Source of the DNA: Clostridia bacterium
Lineage (GTDB): Bacteria; Bacillota; Clostridia; Oscillospirales; Acutalibacteraceae
Reading direction: 5' to 3'
NCBI GenBank assembly: GCA_900768075.1
Contig: CAAGBN010000040.1
Span: 1 to 52,711, forward strand
Length of the DNA stretch: 52,711 nucleotides
Each line of letters starts with the position of its first letter. The first letter of the stretch is position 1. Under the pieces are notes generated by a model. The model saw only the letters and a program-made list of their open reading frames with translations. It was not told where the DNA came from and ran no database searches. Below, one piece after another: positions 15,914-23,172 of the stretch. Both the position numbers and the translations under genes were made by a program.

Positions 15914-16630
15914 ATGAATAAAACAGTAGGCATTCTTTTTGCAGATACAATGGAATACGGTCCCTTCTTACAGTGGGCTAAGCAGCAGGGTACAAAGGAA
16001 GAAAACAGAAGAGGTAACGACTCTTGCACAGTGACACTCTCTCAGGGCGAGAGAACACTCAATATCATCGGTGTCAGATGCGGTATCGGCAAGGTCAACG
16101 CTGCTTCAGCTACAGCGTTTCTTATTGCTGACGATAAGGTTGATATGATTCTTAATGCAGGTCTTTCAGGTGCAGTGCAGAAGCTCAGACGTGAGGATAT
16201 GATTGCAGTTGAAACCTATGTTGAGTGCGACTATGACCTGACAGCTATCGGTAAGCCCTTGGGTGTTAAGGCTGACGGTCAGAAATATATCTACTCAGCT
16301 GATGAAAGGTTAATGAGCTATGCTCTTATGAGCGACGGCATTATTAAGGCTAAGGCAGGTACAGGTGACATCTTCCTTACAGATAAGGTCAGAAAAGAGC
16401 TTTACAGAGACACCTTCGGCATAGAGTCCTTTGATATGGAAACTGCGGCTATTGCAGGTGTATGCGATAAGAGCGGTATACCTATGCTTTCTCTCAGAAA
16501 AATCAGCGACGATGCAGACGATGCATCCGTTGAAGATTACACTGAAATGAACAACAGACAGGAATCCTGCCTGACAGAGCTTCTTGTAAATATCTTTGAA
16601 AGAATTATAAAAGACGACAGTCAGTGGTAA
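15914..16630 (+). CDS. MTA/SAH nucleosidase-like (PNP_UDP family) protein
   Basis: This 238-residue member of the purine nucleoside phosphorylase/nucleosidase superfamily shows the ribose/adenine-binding landmarks NAGLSGAV (about 81-88), FDMETAAIAGVC (about 172-183, with the Glu that binds the ribose) and LRKISDDAD (about 192-200, with the catalytic Asp region). These resemble 5'-methylthioadenosine/S-adenosylhomocysteine nucleosidase more than phosphorylases. It would salvage adenine from SAM by-products; futalosine-type or other substrates cannot be excluded, as the family has many specificities. ATG after AAAGGAA. Single gene with its own promoter. Confidence 0.8.
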   Translation: MNKTVGILFADTMEYGPFLQWAKQQGTKEENRRGNDSCTVTLSQGERTLNIIGVRCGIGKVNAASATAFLIADDKVDMILNAGLSGAVQKLRREDMIAVETYVECDYDLTAIGKPLGVKADGQKYIYSADERLMSYALMSDGIIKAKAGTGDIFLTDKVRKELYRDTFGIESFDMETAAIAGVCDKSGIPMLSLRKISDDADDASVEDYTEMNNRQESCLTELLVNIFERIIKDDSQW

Positions 16631-16687
16631 CACTTAAAAATTTGAATAAATTTTATAAAAAAACACCGAAATCAGCTGAATAACCCC

Positions 16688-16716
16688 TTGAAAAACCTTG
16701 AAAAGTGAAGTATAAT
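16688..16716 (+). promoter_or_regulatory. Sigma-A-type promoter for the first PHP gene
   Basis: TTGAAA (16688-16693), 17-base spacer, TATAAT (16711-16716). The leader to the TTG start would be about 105 nt, long and AT-rich. Confidence 0.8.
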
Positions 16717-16827
16717 GTAATAGAATCTTAATATTGCGGTATTTTAACCTTTTTTAGGCAAAAAACGGATTTTTGATTATTTTTCAGAAAAAATCAGATT
16801 GTAAAATCAAAGGAATGGGGAGTTATT

Positions 16828-17700
16828 TTGAAAGCAGATTTACATTGTCACACCAAACTTTCTGACGGTACACTCGGTATCGACGATATAATTATCCTTG
16901 CTAAAAACAGCGGTGTTACTACTCTTGCTATCACAGACCACGACAGTCTGGCAGGTACTGTAAGAGCGACAATTATCGGTGAACGACACGGTATCAATGT
17001 GATTCCTGCCGTAGAATTTTCTGCAACTGACAGCAAGAGAAAAGCAAAGGCTCATATCCTTTGCTATCTTCCTGATACTCCCGAAAGATTAGAGGGCCTT
17101 TGCAAGAGCAACTCAGAAAAGAGAAAAAGAGCCGCAAGAATAATGGTTGCAAAGGTTGCAAACAAATTCCCTGTTACCCCCGAGCTTATTATGAAATGTG
17201 CAACAGGCTCAACCAACATATATAAGCAGCATATTATGCAGGCTCTTATGGAGTGCGGTTACACAACTACCATTTTCGGTGATCTTTATAATATGCTCTT
17301 TAAAAAAGAGTCAAGAATAAATGTCCTTATGGAAGCTACATATCCCGAGCCTTCAGAAATTATCGAGGCTATACACGAAGCAGGCGGTATTGCTGTATTG
17401 GCACATCCCGGCTTCTATGATAACTTTGAGCTTCTCCAGGAGCTCATTCCTCTCGGTCTTGACGGTGTTGAGGTATGGCATCCCGAAAACACACCTGAAC
17501 AGCAGGAGCTTCTTATCAGTATCGCTAAGAAAAACGACCTGCTTATGACAGGCGGCAGCGACTTCCACGGTGCATATAACGCTTATCCCATAAAGCTTGG
17601 CGAATACGGCCCCGATGAAGATAATGTGGCAAAGCTGCTGTCATACAAAGCTAAAAAACGCAGAAATCTTAAGAGACAGGCTGCTGCAGAAGCAAAATAA
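16828..17700 (+). CDS. PHP-domain phosphoesterase (nucleoside bisphosphate phosphatase/RNase AM-like)
   Basis: This 290-residue PHP metal-dependent phosphoesterase has all the metal-binding motifs: DLHCHTKLSDG at the N-terminus, AITDHDSL (about 39-46), PAVEFSA near 65, AHPG near 190 and GGSDFHG near 245. This set matches the YciV/RNase AM group, which removes 5' nucleotides from RNA or hydrolyses 3',5'-bisphosphonucleotides. The specificity is inferred from the family. The start is TTG at 16828-16830 after a GGGGAG site, since no suitable ATG precedes the first motif. The next gene follows after 37 bases on the same strand. Confidence 0.88.
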   Translation: MKADLHCHTKLSDGTLGIDDIIILAKNSGVTTLAITDHDSLAGTVRATIIGERHGINVIPAVEFSATDSKRKAKAHILCYLPDTPERLEGLCKSNSEKRKRAARIMVAKVANKFPVTPELIMKCATGSTNIYKQHIMQALMECGYTTTIFGDLYNMLFKKESRINVLMEATYPEPSEIIEAIHEAGGIAVLAHPGFYDNFELLQELIPLGLDGVEVWHPENTPEQQELLISIAKKNDLLMTGGSDFHGAYNAYPIKLGEYGPDEDNVAKLLSYKAKKRRNLKRQAAAEAK

Positions 17701-17737
17701 ATTTAGCAAGGCAAGGCGCCTTAAACGGAGTTACACC

Positions 17738-18322
17738 ATGAGCGAAAACGATGTAAGAATTTATGTCAGCAAAAAAGAAATGAATAAGAATGCCGGTGAT
17801 TTTGCCAACAGCTTTGATGCTGTTATGCGCAATAAGACCAACGGCAATATTGACAAGGCACGTAAGCTTGGTGCATCTCTTGCTACAATTGCGCCCACAA
17901 GCGAGGGCGACGGTATCTTTATAAACCTCAGAGATCATCTTTCACCGAAATTCTTTGTGCAGGATATTCTTTATCAGATAAGAGTGCTGCTTGTTTTTGC
18001 CTGCGAAACTCTGCTTCAGATGGAGCTTCCCACAGAGCTTTTATCAACTACGGCTATAGCGTCTATGTATGATGCTATGGAAAAGGATATGCCGGGCTTT
18101 TACAGCAATATTGCAAACGGTGCGGCATTTACCTTCTATTACCTTGCCATTCAGAAGGGCAGTGACATCTCCGAAAATATCGGTGAGGCCTTTGCTATGC
18201 TCTGCTCGGTGAAAAATAAAGACAGCTTTGTTCTTGCGGGCAAAACCATATGGAATATAGCTGTGGACGTAATTGAAAAAGAAATTGAAAAGGCTGATAT
18301 CAAAGAGGCTGAAAACAAATGA
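17738..18322 (+). CDS. Conserved-looking helical protein, unknown function
   Basis: This 194-residue protein has a mostly alpha-helical composition, an acidic/Lys-rich C-terminus (EKEIEKADIKEAENK) and a central hydrophobic stretch (about 80-100, VQDILYQIRVLLVFACETLL), but no clear membrane-spanning segment or signal peptide. I chose the ATG at 17738, after a CGGAG site; longer in-frame starts overlap the PHP gene. It is probably co-transcribed with the PHP gene and is separated from the hydrogenase operon by a hairpin at 18333-18359. No family recognised. Confidence 0.75.
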   Translation: MSENDVRIYVSKKEMNKNAGDFANSFDAVMRNKTNGNIDKARKLGASLATIAPTSEGDGIFINLRDHLSPKFFVQDILYQIRVLLVFACETLLQMELPTELLSTTAIASMYDAMEKDMPGFYSNIANGAAFTFYYLAIQKGSDISENIGEAFAMLCSVKNKDSFVLAGKTIWNIAVDVIEKEIEKADIKEAENK

Positions 18323-18332
18323 ATAGGTAAAT

Positions 18333-18359
18333 AAAGCGGGCATTATTATGTCCGCTTTT
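18333..18359 (+). terminator. Hairpin before the hydrogenase operon
   Basis: Arms AAAGCGG and CCGCTTT, extended by further pairing, with a short T run (TTTTA). A weak terminator, ending the PHP/unknown pair or giving partial readthrough into the next operon. Confidence 0.55.
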
Positions 18360-18398
18360 ATGCATAAAAACAGTTTATGTTTTGGAGGAAAATACAAT

Positions 18399-18749
18399 AT
18401 GAACGTTAACGACATTAAAGAAATACTCGGCGCGGAGGTAATCTGCAGAACAGATTTACTTGAAACTCCCGTTAACGCTGCCTGTGGCAGTGATATGATG
18501 AGCGATGTGCTTGCCTTTGTAAAAGAGCAGGCTGTGCTTCTTACGGGTCTTGTTAATCCTCAGGTGGTGCGCACTGCTGAAATGATGGATATGCGCTGCA
18601 TCGTTTTTGTAAGAGGCAAGCGCCCTAATCTTGAAATGATTGAAATGGCTGAAGACAGAGATATGGTTATGCTTTGCACTGATCTTGAGATGTTTACTTC
18701 CTGCGGTAAGCTTTACTCAGCGGGACTCAGAGGGGGCAGCGGAAAATAA
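18399..18749 (+). CDS. DRTGG-domain protein, first gene of the hydrogenase operon
   Basis: This 116-residue single-domain protein of the DRTGG type is a compact alpha/beta fold of unclear function. Similar domains sit in phosphotransacetylase N-termini and CBS-DRTGG pyrophosphatases, where they bind nucleotides. The N-terminus reads NVNDIKEILGAEVICR. The ATG at 18399 follows GGAGG by ten bases; an upstream in-frame ATG at 18348 lies in the hairpin and is not preferred. The stop overlaps the next ATG (TAATG). DRTGG, HATPase and hydrogenase-like genes in this order are a recurring cluster in Clostridia. A regulatory nucleotide-binding role is inferred. Confidence 0.85.
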   Translation: MNVNDIKEILGAEVICRTDLLETPVNAACGSDMMSDVLAFVKEQAVLLTGLVNPQVVRTAEMMDMRCIVFVRGKRPNLEMIEMAEDRDMVMLCTDLEMFTSCGKLYSAGLRGGSGK

Positions 18750-19171
18750 TGCAAGAGAGTATTAAGCTTCATTATGACGTTTCGGGTACTGATTTTACCA
18801 GGGCAGGTGCTGCTTCGGGTGATGTAAAGCGTACCCTTAAACAGCTTGGCATTTCGCCCACTGCCATAAGAAATGTTGCAATAGCTATGTATGAGGGCGA
18901 AATCAATATGGTTATACACGCCGGTGGCGGAGAAATAGATGTTGAAATTACAGAAAATGATATAAATATGATTCTTGAAGACCACGGCCCCGGCATTGAA
19001 AATATAGAGCTTGCTATGAAAGAGGGATACTCAACAGCGCCTGACAATATACGTTCATTGGGCTTTGGCGCAGGCATGGGTCTTCCTAATATCAAAAAAT
19101 ACACCGATGATTTTAAAATTGAAACTCAGGTCGGTGTAGGTACGAAACTTATACTTAAGGTGAACATATAA
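18749..19171 (+). CDS. HATPase_c anti-sigma-factor/RsbW-like serine kinase
   Basis: This 140-residue GHKL ATPase domain stands alone, with no sensor or phosphoacceptor domain. The N box is NVAIAMYEGEINMVIHA (about 47-63), the G1 box DHGPGI (about 80-85) and the G2 box GFGAGMGLPNI (about 104-114). This matches the RsbW/SpoIIAB group, which phosphorylate anti-anti-sigma proteins or sequester sigma factors. No partner anti-anti-sigma gene lies in the operon; the DRTGG proteins are candidates for that role by position. Translationally coupled to the previous gene by a 1-bp stop/start overlap. Confidence 0.88.
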   Translation: MQESIKLHYDVSGTDFTRAGAASGDVKRTLKQLGISPTAIRNVAIAMYEGEINMVIHAGGGEIDVEITENDINMILEDHGPGIENIELAMKEGYSTAPDNIRSLGFGAGMGLPNIKKYTDDFKIETQVGVGTKLILKVNI

Positions 19172-19225
19172 ATAAAACAGCCAACCTCAAAGCTTGAGAA
19201 TGCTTTGTGAGAAAGAGGTGGAGAA

Positions 19226-20548
19226 ATGGCTAAAATATTTCATTCGGTGCGTCTTGATGCTGATAAATGTCAGGGCTGTACCAACTGTATAAAGCGTTGC
19301 CCCACAGAGGCAATACGAGTGAGAAACAAAAAGGCATATATAATTTCAGACAGATGCATAGATTGCGGTGAGTGTATAAGAGTATGCCCTCATCACGCCA
19401 AATATGCCGTAAGCGAAAGCTTTAATGAGCTTATTAAATATAAATACAGAATTGCTCTTCCCGCACCTGCACTTTACGGTCAGTTCAACAATCTTGAAAA
19501 TGTTGACTATGTTCTGACAGGCCTTAAGAAAATGGGTTTTGACCACGTGGTAGAGGTGTCAAAGGGTGCTGAGATCTTAAGCTCGGCAACAAGAGAGATG
19601 TTTGAAAACGGTGAGCTTAAAAAGCCGGTTATTTCATCAGCTTGTCCTGCCGTTGTAAGACTTATAAGAACGAGATTCCCGAATCTTCTGGGTAATCTTC
19701 TGCCGACCTGTGCACCTATTGACCTTGCGGCTAAAATTGCAAGAGAAGAGGCAAAAAAGGCAACAGATTATACTGACGAAGAAATCGGTGTGTTTTTCAT
19801 ATCACCCTGTCCTGCAAAGAGAACTGCTATCAGCAGTCCCTTGTGTCACGAAAATTACGGCATCAACGGTGCTATTGCCATAAAGGATATTTACCCTGTG
19901 CTTGTACAGACTATGGATAAGCTGACAACTGAAGAAATCGAAGCAATAAACGATTCGGGTATAATAGGTGTCGGTTGGGCAAGCAGTGGCGGTGAAGCAG
20001 CAGGTCTTCTAAAGGAAAGATATCTTGCGGCAGACGGCATTGAAAATGTAATCAATGTCCTTGAAGAGCTTGAGGACGAAAAGCTCAATGACCTTGATTT
20101 TATAGAGCTCAACTGCTGTACAGGCGGTTGTGTCGGTGGCGTGCTTACTGTAGAAAATCCCTATGTTGCAAAGGCAAGAATACAGCGACTTCGTAAGTTT
20201 ATGCCTATTTCCTGCAATACACTTGAGGATTACTTTAATATTGACGATCTCGGCTGGACAAAGGAGCTGACTCCGTCACCTGCTATGAAGCTTGCTGACA
20301 ATGTTATTACCGCTATGAAGATGATGTCACGTCTTAAAGAGATTGAAAGCTCACTTCCGGGTCTTGATTGCGGTATCTGCGGTGCTCCAAGCTGCAGAGC
20401 TCTTGCCGATGATATAGTAAGAGGCTATGCTCTGGAAACAGACTGTGTACTGCATAATATACGTGTAGGCGGTCAGGAGGATTGGTTGCCTGCTCCTTTC
20501 AGAATCAAAGTACAAAGTGAAGATACAGGTGAAAAGAATGAAGATTAA
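19226..20548 (+). CDS. Sensory-type [FeFe] hydrogenase-like protein
   Basis: This 440-residue protein has two N-terminal [4Fe-4S] ferredoxin motifs (Cys 15, 18, 21, 25 and 44, 47, 50, 54). An H-cluster domain retains all four cubane ligands: C140 (SSACP), C195 (SPCPAK), C298 and C302 (CCTGGC). A C-terminal Cys motif (CGICGAPSC, about 388-396, with a later Cys) looks like an extra [4Fe-4S] site. Relative to catalytic enzymes the proton-transfer Cys is Ala139, and pocket methionines are Ser193 and Asn296, while Lys198 is kept. This is the pattern of group C/D putative sensory hydrogenases rather than bulk H2 producers. ATG after GAGGTGG. Maturases HydEFG are not in the window. Confidence 0.88.
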   Translation: MAKIFHSVRLDADKCQGCTNCIKRCPTEAIRVRNKKAYIISDRCIDCGECIRVCPHHAKYAVSESFNELIKYKYRIALPAPALYGQFNNLENVDYVLTGLKKMGFDHVVEVSKGAEILSSATREMFENGELKKPVISSACPAVVRLIRTRFPNLLGNLLPTCAPIDLAAKIAREEAKKATDYTDEEIGVFFISPCPAKRTAISSPLCHENYGINGAIAIKDIYPVLVQTMDKLTTEEIEAINDSGIIGVGWASSGGEAAGLLKERYLAADGIENVINVLEELEDEKLNDLDFIELNCCTGGCVGGVLTVENPYVAKARIQRLRKFMPISCNTLEDYFNIDDLGWTKELTPSPAMKLADNVITAMKMMSRLKEIESSLPGLDCGICGAPSCRALADDIVRGYALETDCVLHNIRVGGQEDWLPAPFRIKVQSEDTGEKNED

Positions 20549-20864
20549 AGAATTTGCAGAGCTTTTGAATTTAAAGGTTCTGACTGCTTATGATGAGGAT
20601 AAGGATATAACGGGATGTTACTGCGGTGATCTGCTGTCCTGGGTTATGTCCAAGGCCAAAGAGGGAGATGTCTGGCTGACGGTTATGGGTAATATCAATG
20701 CCGTAGCTGTTGCTGTGCTGACAGAATGTGCCTGCATAGTGCTGACGGAAAACGCATCCCTTGACGATCTGGCAAAGCTTAAAGCCGAAATGCAGGGGGT
20801 CTGCTTTCTGCAAAGTGAAAAAAATGCTTACGAATTAGCTGTGGAGATATCAAAGTTAATATGA
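20538..20864 (+). CDS. Second DRTGG-like protein in the hydrogenase operon
   Basis: This 108-residue alpha/beta protein is similar in size and pattern to the first DRTGG protein (KIKEFAELLNLKVLTAY at the N-terminus; a central GDVWLTVMGN; later ACIVLTENA). The ATG at 20538 lies 11 bases inside the end of the hydrogenase gene and follows an AGGTG-like site. The next gene overlaps by 4 bp (ATGA). The two DRTGG copies may form a heterodimer or bind the same nucleotide signal. The function is inferred from domain resemblance and linkage only. Confidence 0.78.
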   Translation: MKIKEFAELLNLKVLTAYDEDKDITGCYCGDLLSWVMSKAKEGDVWLTVMGNINAVAVAVLTECACIVLTENASLDDLAKLKAEMQGVCFLQSEKNAYELAVEISKLI

Positions 20865-21583
20865 AGCTGTATTATGATTTGCATCTTCATTCTTGCTTGT
20901 CGCCCTGCGGTGACAATGATATGACCCCTTATAACCTTGTCAATCTTGCCAAAATTTTCGGCTATGATATTATTGCGCTTACTGACCATAACTGCTGTAA
21001 AAACTGTGAGAGTGCAATTAAGGTCGGCGAAAAAATCGGCATAACGGTTGTGCCCGGTATGGAGCTTTGCACGGCTGAGGAAATACATAATGTGTGTCTG
21101 TTTCCGACTCTTGAGAAAGCCAATGCTTTTGCAGACTATATTTACAGTACTCTGCCTAAAATACCCAACAGAGAAAAGATTTTCGGTGAACAGCTTATTA
21201 TGGATGATGCTGACGGTATACTCGGCAAAGAGGAGCTTCTTCTGACAACGGCAAGCAGTGTAAGTATAAGCGAGCTTGATGAGCTTGTGGGAAAATATGA
21301 CGGTGTTTGCTATCCTGCACATATAGACAGAAGCTCATACAGTGTTATTTCAGCGTTGGGTGACTTTCCTGTAGAGGTTGAAGCGAGATGCTTTGAGCTT
21401 ACACCTAAGGCTAAGGCTGAGGAATATCTTGAAAAGTATCCTGCAACAAAAGGCAGACTGATAATCCGAAGCTCGGATGCTCACTATCTTGAAAATATGC
21501 GTGAGCCTGAGTTTATGATAGACTTGCCTGAAAACAGTGCTCAGGCACTTATAGATTATCTGAAAGGACGACATATACAATGA
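20861..21583 (+). CDS. PHP-domain phosphoesterase in the hydrogenase operon
   Basis: This 240-residue PHP-family protein has DLHLHSCLSPCGDNDM at residues 5-20 (HxH metal site), ALTDHNCC (about 40-47), PGMELC (about 64-69), YPAHIDRSS (about 150-158) and SSDAHYLEN (about 203-211). The full set of metal ligands argues for an active phosphoesterase. Its extra cysteines near the first motifs are unusual for the family and fit a redox setting. Both ends overlap neighbours by 4 bp (ATGA). The substrate is unknown; a small signalling nucleotide or phosphoprotein linked to the HATPase is a reasonable but untested idea. Confidence 0.88.
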   Translation: MKLYYDLHLHSCLSPCGDNDMTPYNLVNLAKIFGYDIIALTDHNCCKNCESAIKVGEKIGITVVPGMELCTAEEIHNVCLFPTLEKANAFADYIYSTLPKIPNREKIFGEQLIMDDADGILGKEELLLTTASSVSISELDELVGKYDGVCYPAHIDRSSYSVISALGDFPVEVEARCFELTPKAKAEEYLEKYPATKGRLIIRSSDAHYLENMREPEFMIDLPENSAQALIDYLKGRHIQ

Positions 21584-22032
21584 ACGAAAAAGAAAGAGCA
21601 GTTGAGCTTTTTAAAGAGGGCTTTAACTGCTCACAGGCAGTGTTTACGGCTTTTGCTCACAGATTCGGTATAGATGAAGACACTGCGAAGAAAATATCTG
21701 CGGGCCTCGGTGGCGGTGTCGGCAGAATGAGAGAGGTCTGCGGTGCTGTCGGCGGAGCTTCTATGGTTATAGGAAGTATATGTGCTGCTACAGAGGGCAA
21801 GGATAGTGAAAATAAGCAGAAAAACTATGAGCTTGTCCGTGAGTTTGCAGACAGATTCACTTCTGAAAACGGCAGTGTTATCTGCCGTGAGTTATTAGGT
21901 CTTGATGTGAAAATGGAAAAGAGTGCTCAGCCTGAAAAAAGAACGGCAGAGTACTATAAAAAAAGACCTTGTGTTGAGCTTGTTGAGTGTGCCGCAAAAA
22001 TATTGGAAGACCTCATCGAAGAAAATAAATAA
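21580..22032 (+). CDS. C_GCAxxG_C_C family redox protein
   Basis: This 150-residue protein has the hallmark spaced cysteines: NCSQAVF (Cys 17), the CGAVGGAS motif (Cys about 53), a CAAT Cys (about 68) and later single Cys residues near 104 and 131. The glycine-rich stretch SAGLGGGVGRMREVCGAVGG is characteristic. Family members are predicted redox-active or metal-binding proteins, often next to Fe-S or oxidoreductase genes. Last gene of the operon, overlapping the PHP gene by 4 bp; a terminator follows after a dispersed repeat. It could be an electron or metal partner of the hydrogenase-like protein. Confidence 0.88.
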   Translation: MNEKERAVELFKEGFNCSQAVFTAFAHRFGIDEDTAKKISAGLGGGVGRMREVCGAVGGASMVIGSICAATEGKDSENKQKNYELVREFADRFTSENGSVICRELLGLDVKMEKSAQPEKRTAEYYKKRPCVELVECAAKILEDLIEENK

Positions 22033-22036
22033 CACC

Positions 22037-22090
22037 GCATTTTTGGTTGCTTTTTGTGCGGTAGCAAAAAGTAACGCCACGCGGCGAGCG
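22037..22090 (+). repeat. Dispersed palindromic repeat, family 1 copy 1
   Basis: About 54 bases with an 11-bp stem (GTTGCTTTTTG/CAAAAAGTAAC) followed by GCGGCGAGCG. Two further copies are at 39337-39390 and, inverted, at 46121-46162. The stem bases differ between copies but remain paired. Confidence 0.8.
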
Positions 22091-22098
22091 AAAAAAGA

Positions 22099-22133
22099 TA
22101 ACAGCTCCGACTAAAATCAGAGCTGTTTTTTTA
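22099..22133 (+). terminator. Terminator of the hydrogenase operon
   Basis: Arms AACAGCTC and GAGCTGTT with a 12-base loop, followed by a T run. It ends the six-gene operon; it is convergent with the GH43 gene. Confidence 0.9.
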
Positions 22134-22137
22134 TTTG

Positions 22138-23085
22138 TCATATATGATCCTTATATCTTTCAGCAGTAATGATGCCATCTTCAACGTGAAGCTTGCAGAT
22201 GCGTGCATTTCTTGCATCAAAGGCACTTGCGCCTGTAGCGTTATCATAGTCACGGGCGTGGTAGATAGCATACCATTGACCCTCGTGCTTGATCATTGAG
22301 TGGTGACCTGTACCCTCTTCAAATTCGTTTGCCTTGAGTACGGGGTGATAGGTGTTGTCGTCGGGATATTTCTCAAACTTGATTTTTGTAAGGTCAGTTT
22401 CGTCAGTTTTTGCTCTTGCATAGCCGATATAGTATGTAGGCTGCTCGAAGCAGTTGCCTGAATACATAAGATACTGCCAGTCGCCCTCTTTGAAGTAGAA
22501 TGCACCCTCGATGGTGTGCCAGTGCTGACCTTTTTTGTATCTGTCACGGCAGTAGATATCCTCGTCGAGAGTGGGCTCTACAACGAGTACGGGATTTTCT
22601 GCAGGAGTGAGAGGGTCAATCATCTTATCAACATAGATGCAGGTGCCGATTCTTTCACCCTCGAATCTGTTGGCTGAATAGAAAAGGAAAAGGCCTGCTT
22701 CATTTTTTACGATATGTGAGTCGATTGAGAAGGGATGAAGTATTCTCTTGATGCAGGTGAAGGGTCCGAGAGGGTTATCTGCAACGCTGACGTGCATTGC
22801 ACCTCTGTGACCGCCCTTGTCGGGTGTATCGTCGTAAATCTCAATGGAGTTATACATATAGAATTTGCCGTCAAGCTCGATAACACTTGGCGCCCAGAAA
22901 GAATCTCTTTCGGGTACTGTCATAACTATGCCGTGGTATTCCCAGCCCTCAAAAAGATTGTCTGAATGATAGGCATAAACACCGTCGTGACCTGTGACGT
23001 AGATATAGTATCTGCCACCGCTTTCTAAAATATAGGGGTCGGCCTGACCCTGATAATTACCGCTGTCAACTTTAAGTAAGTGCAT
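22138..23085 (-). CDS. GH43-family glycoside hydrolase
   Basis: This 315-residue cytoplasmic five-bladed beta-propeller hydrolase has the three expected carboxylates: D16 (QADPYI), the general base; D122 (IDSHIV), the pKa modulator; and E193 (IEGAFYF), the general acid. GH43 enzymes cleave arabinosyl or xylosyl linkages from plant glycans or their oligosaccharides. There is no signal peptide or carbohydrate-binding module, so it probably acts on imported oligosaccharides. No transporter or sugar operon is adjacent. ATG after AGGAGA. The XRE-type gene upstream is on the same strand but 87 bases away. Confidence 0.9.
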   Translation of the reverse strand: MHLLKVDSGNYQGQADPYILESGGRYYIYVTGHDGVYAYHSDNLFEGWEYHGIVMTVPERDSFWAPSVIELDGKFYMYNSIEIYDDTPDKGGHRGAMHVSVADNPLGPFTCIKRILHPFSIDSHIVKNEAGLFLFYSANRFEGERIGTCIYVDKMIDPLTPAENPVLVVEPTLDEDIYCRDRYKKGQHWHTIEGAFYFKEGDWQYLMYSGNCFEQPTYYIGYARAKTDETDLTKIKFEKYPDDNTYHPVLKANEFEEGTGHHSMIKHEGQWYAIYHARDYDNATGASAFDARNARICKLHVEDGIITAERYKDHI

Positions 23086-23172
23086 AAGTTTTCTCCTGTA
23101 AGTGATATTTTCTTGATTATATAATGAATGAGGGCAAAATGCAAGGGGGAGAGTAAACTTAAGCTCAGATTA

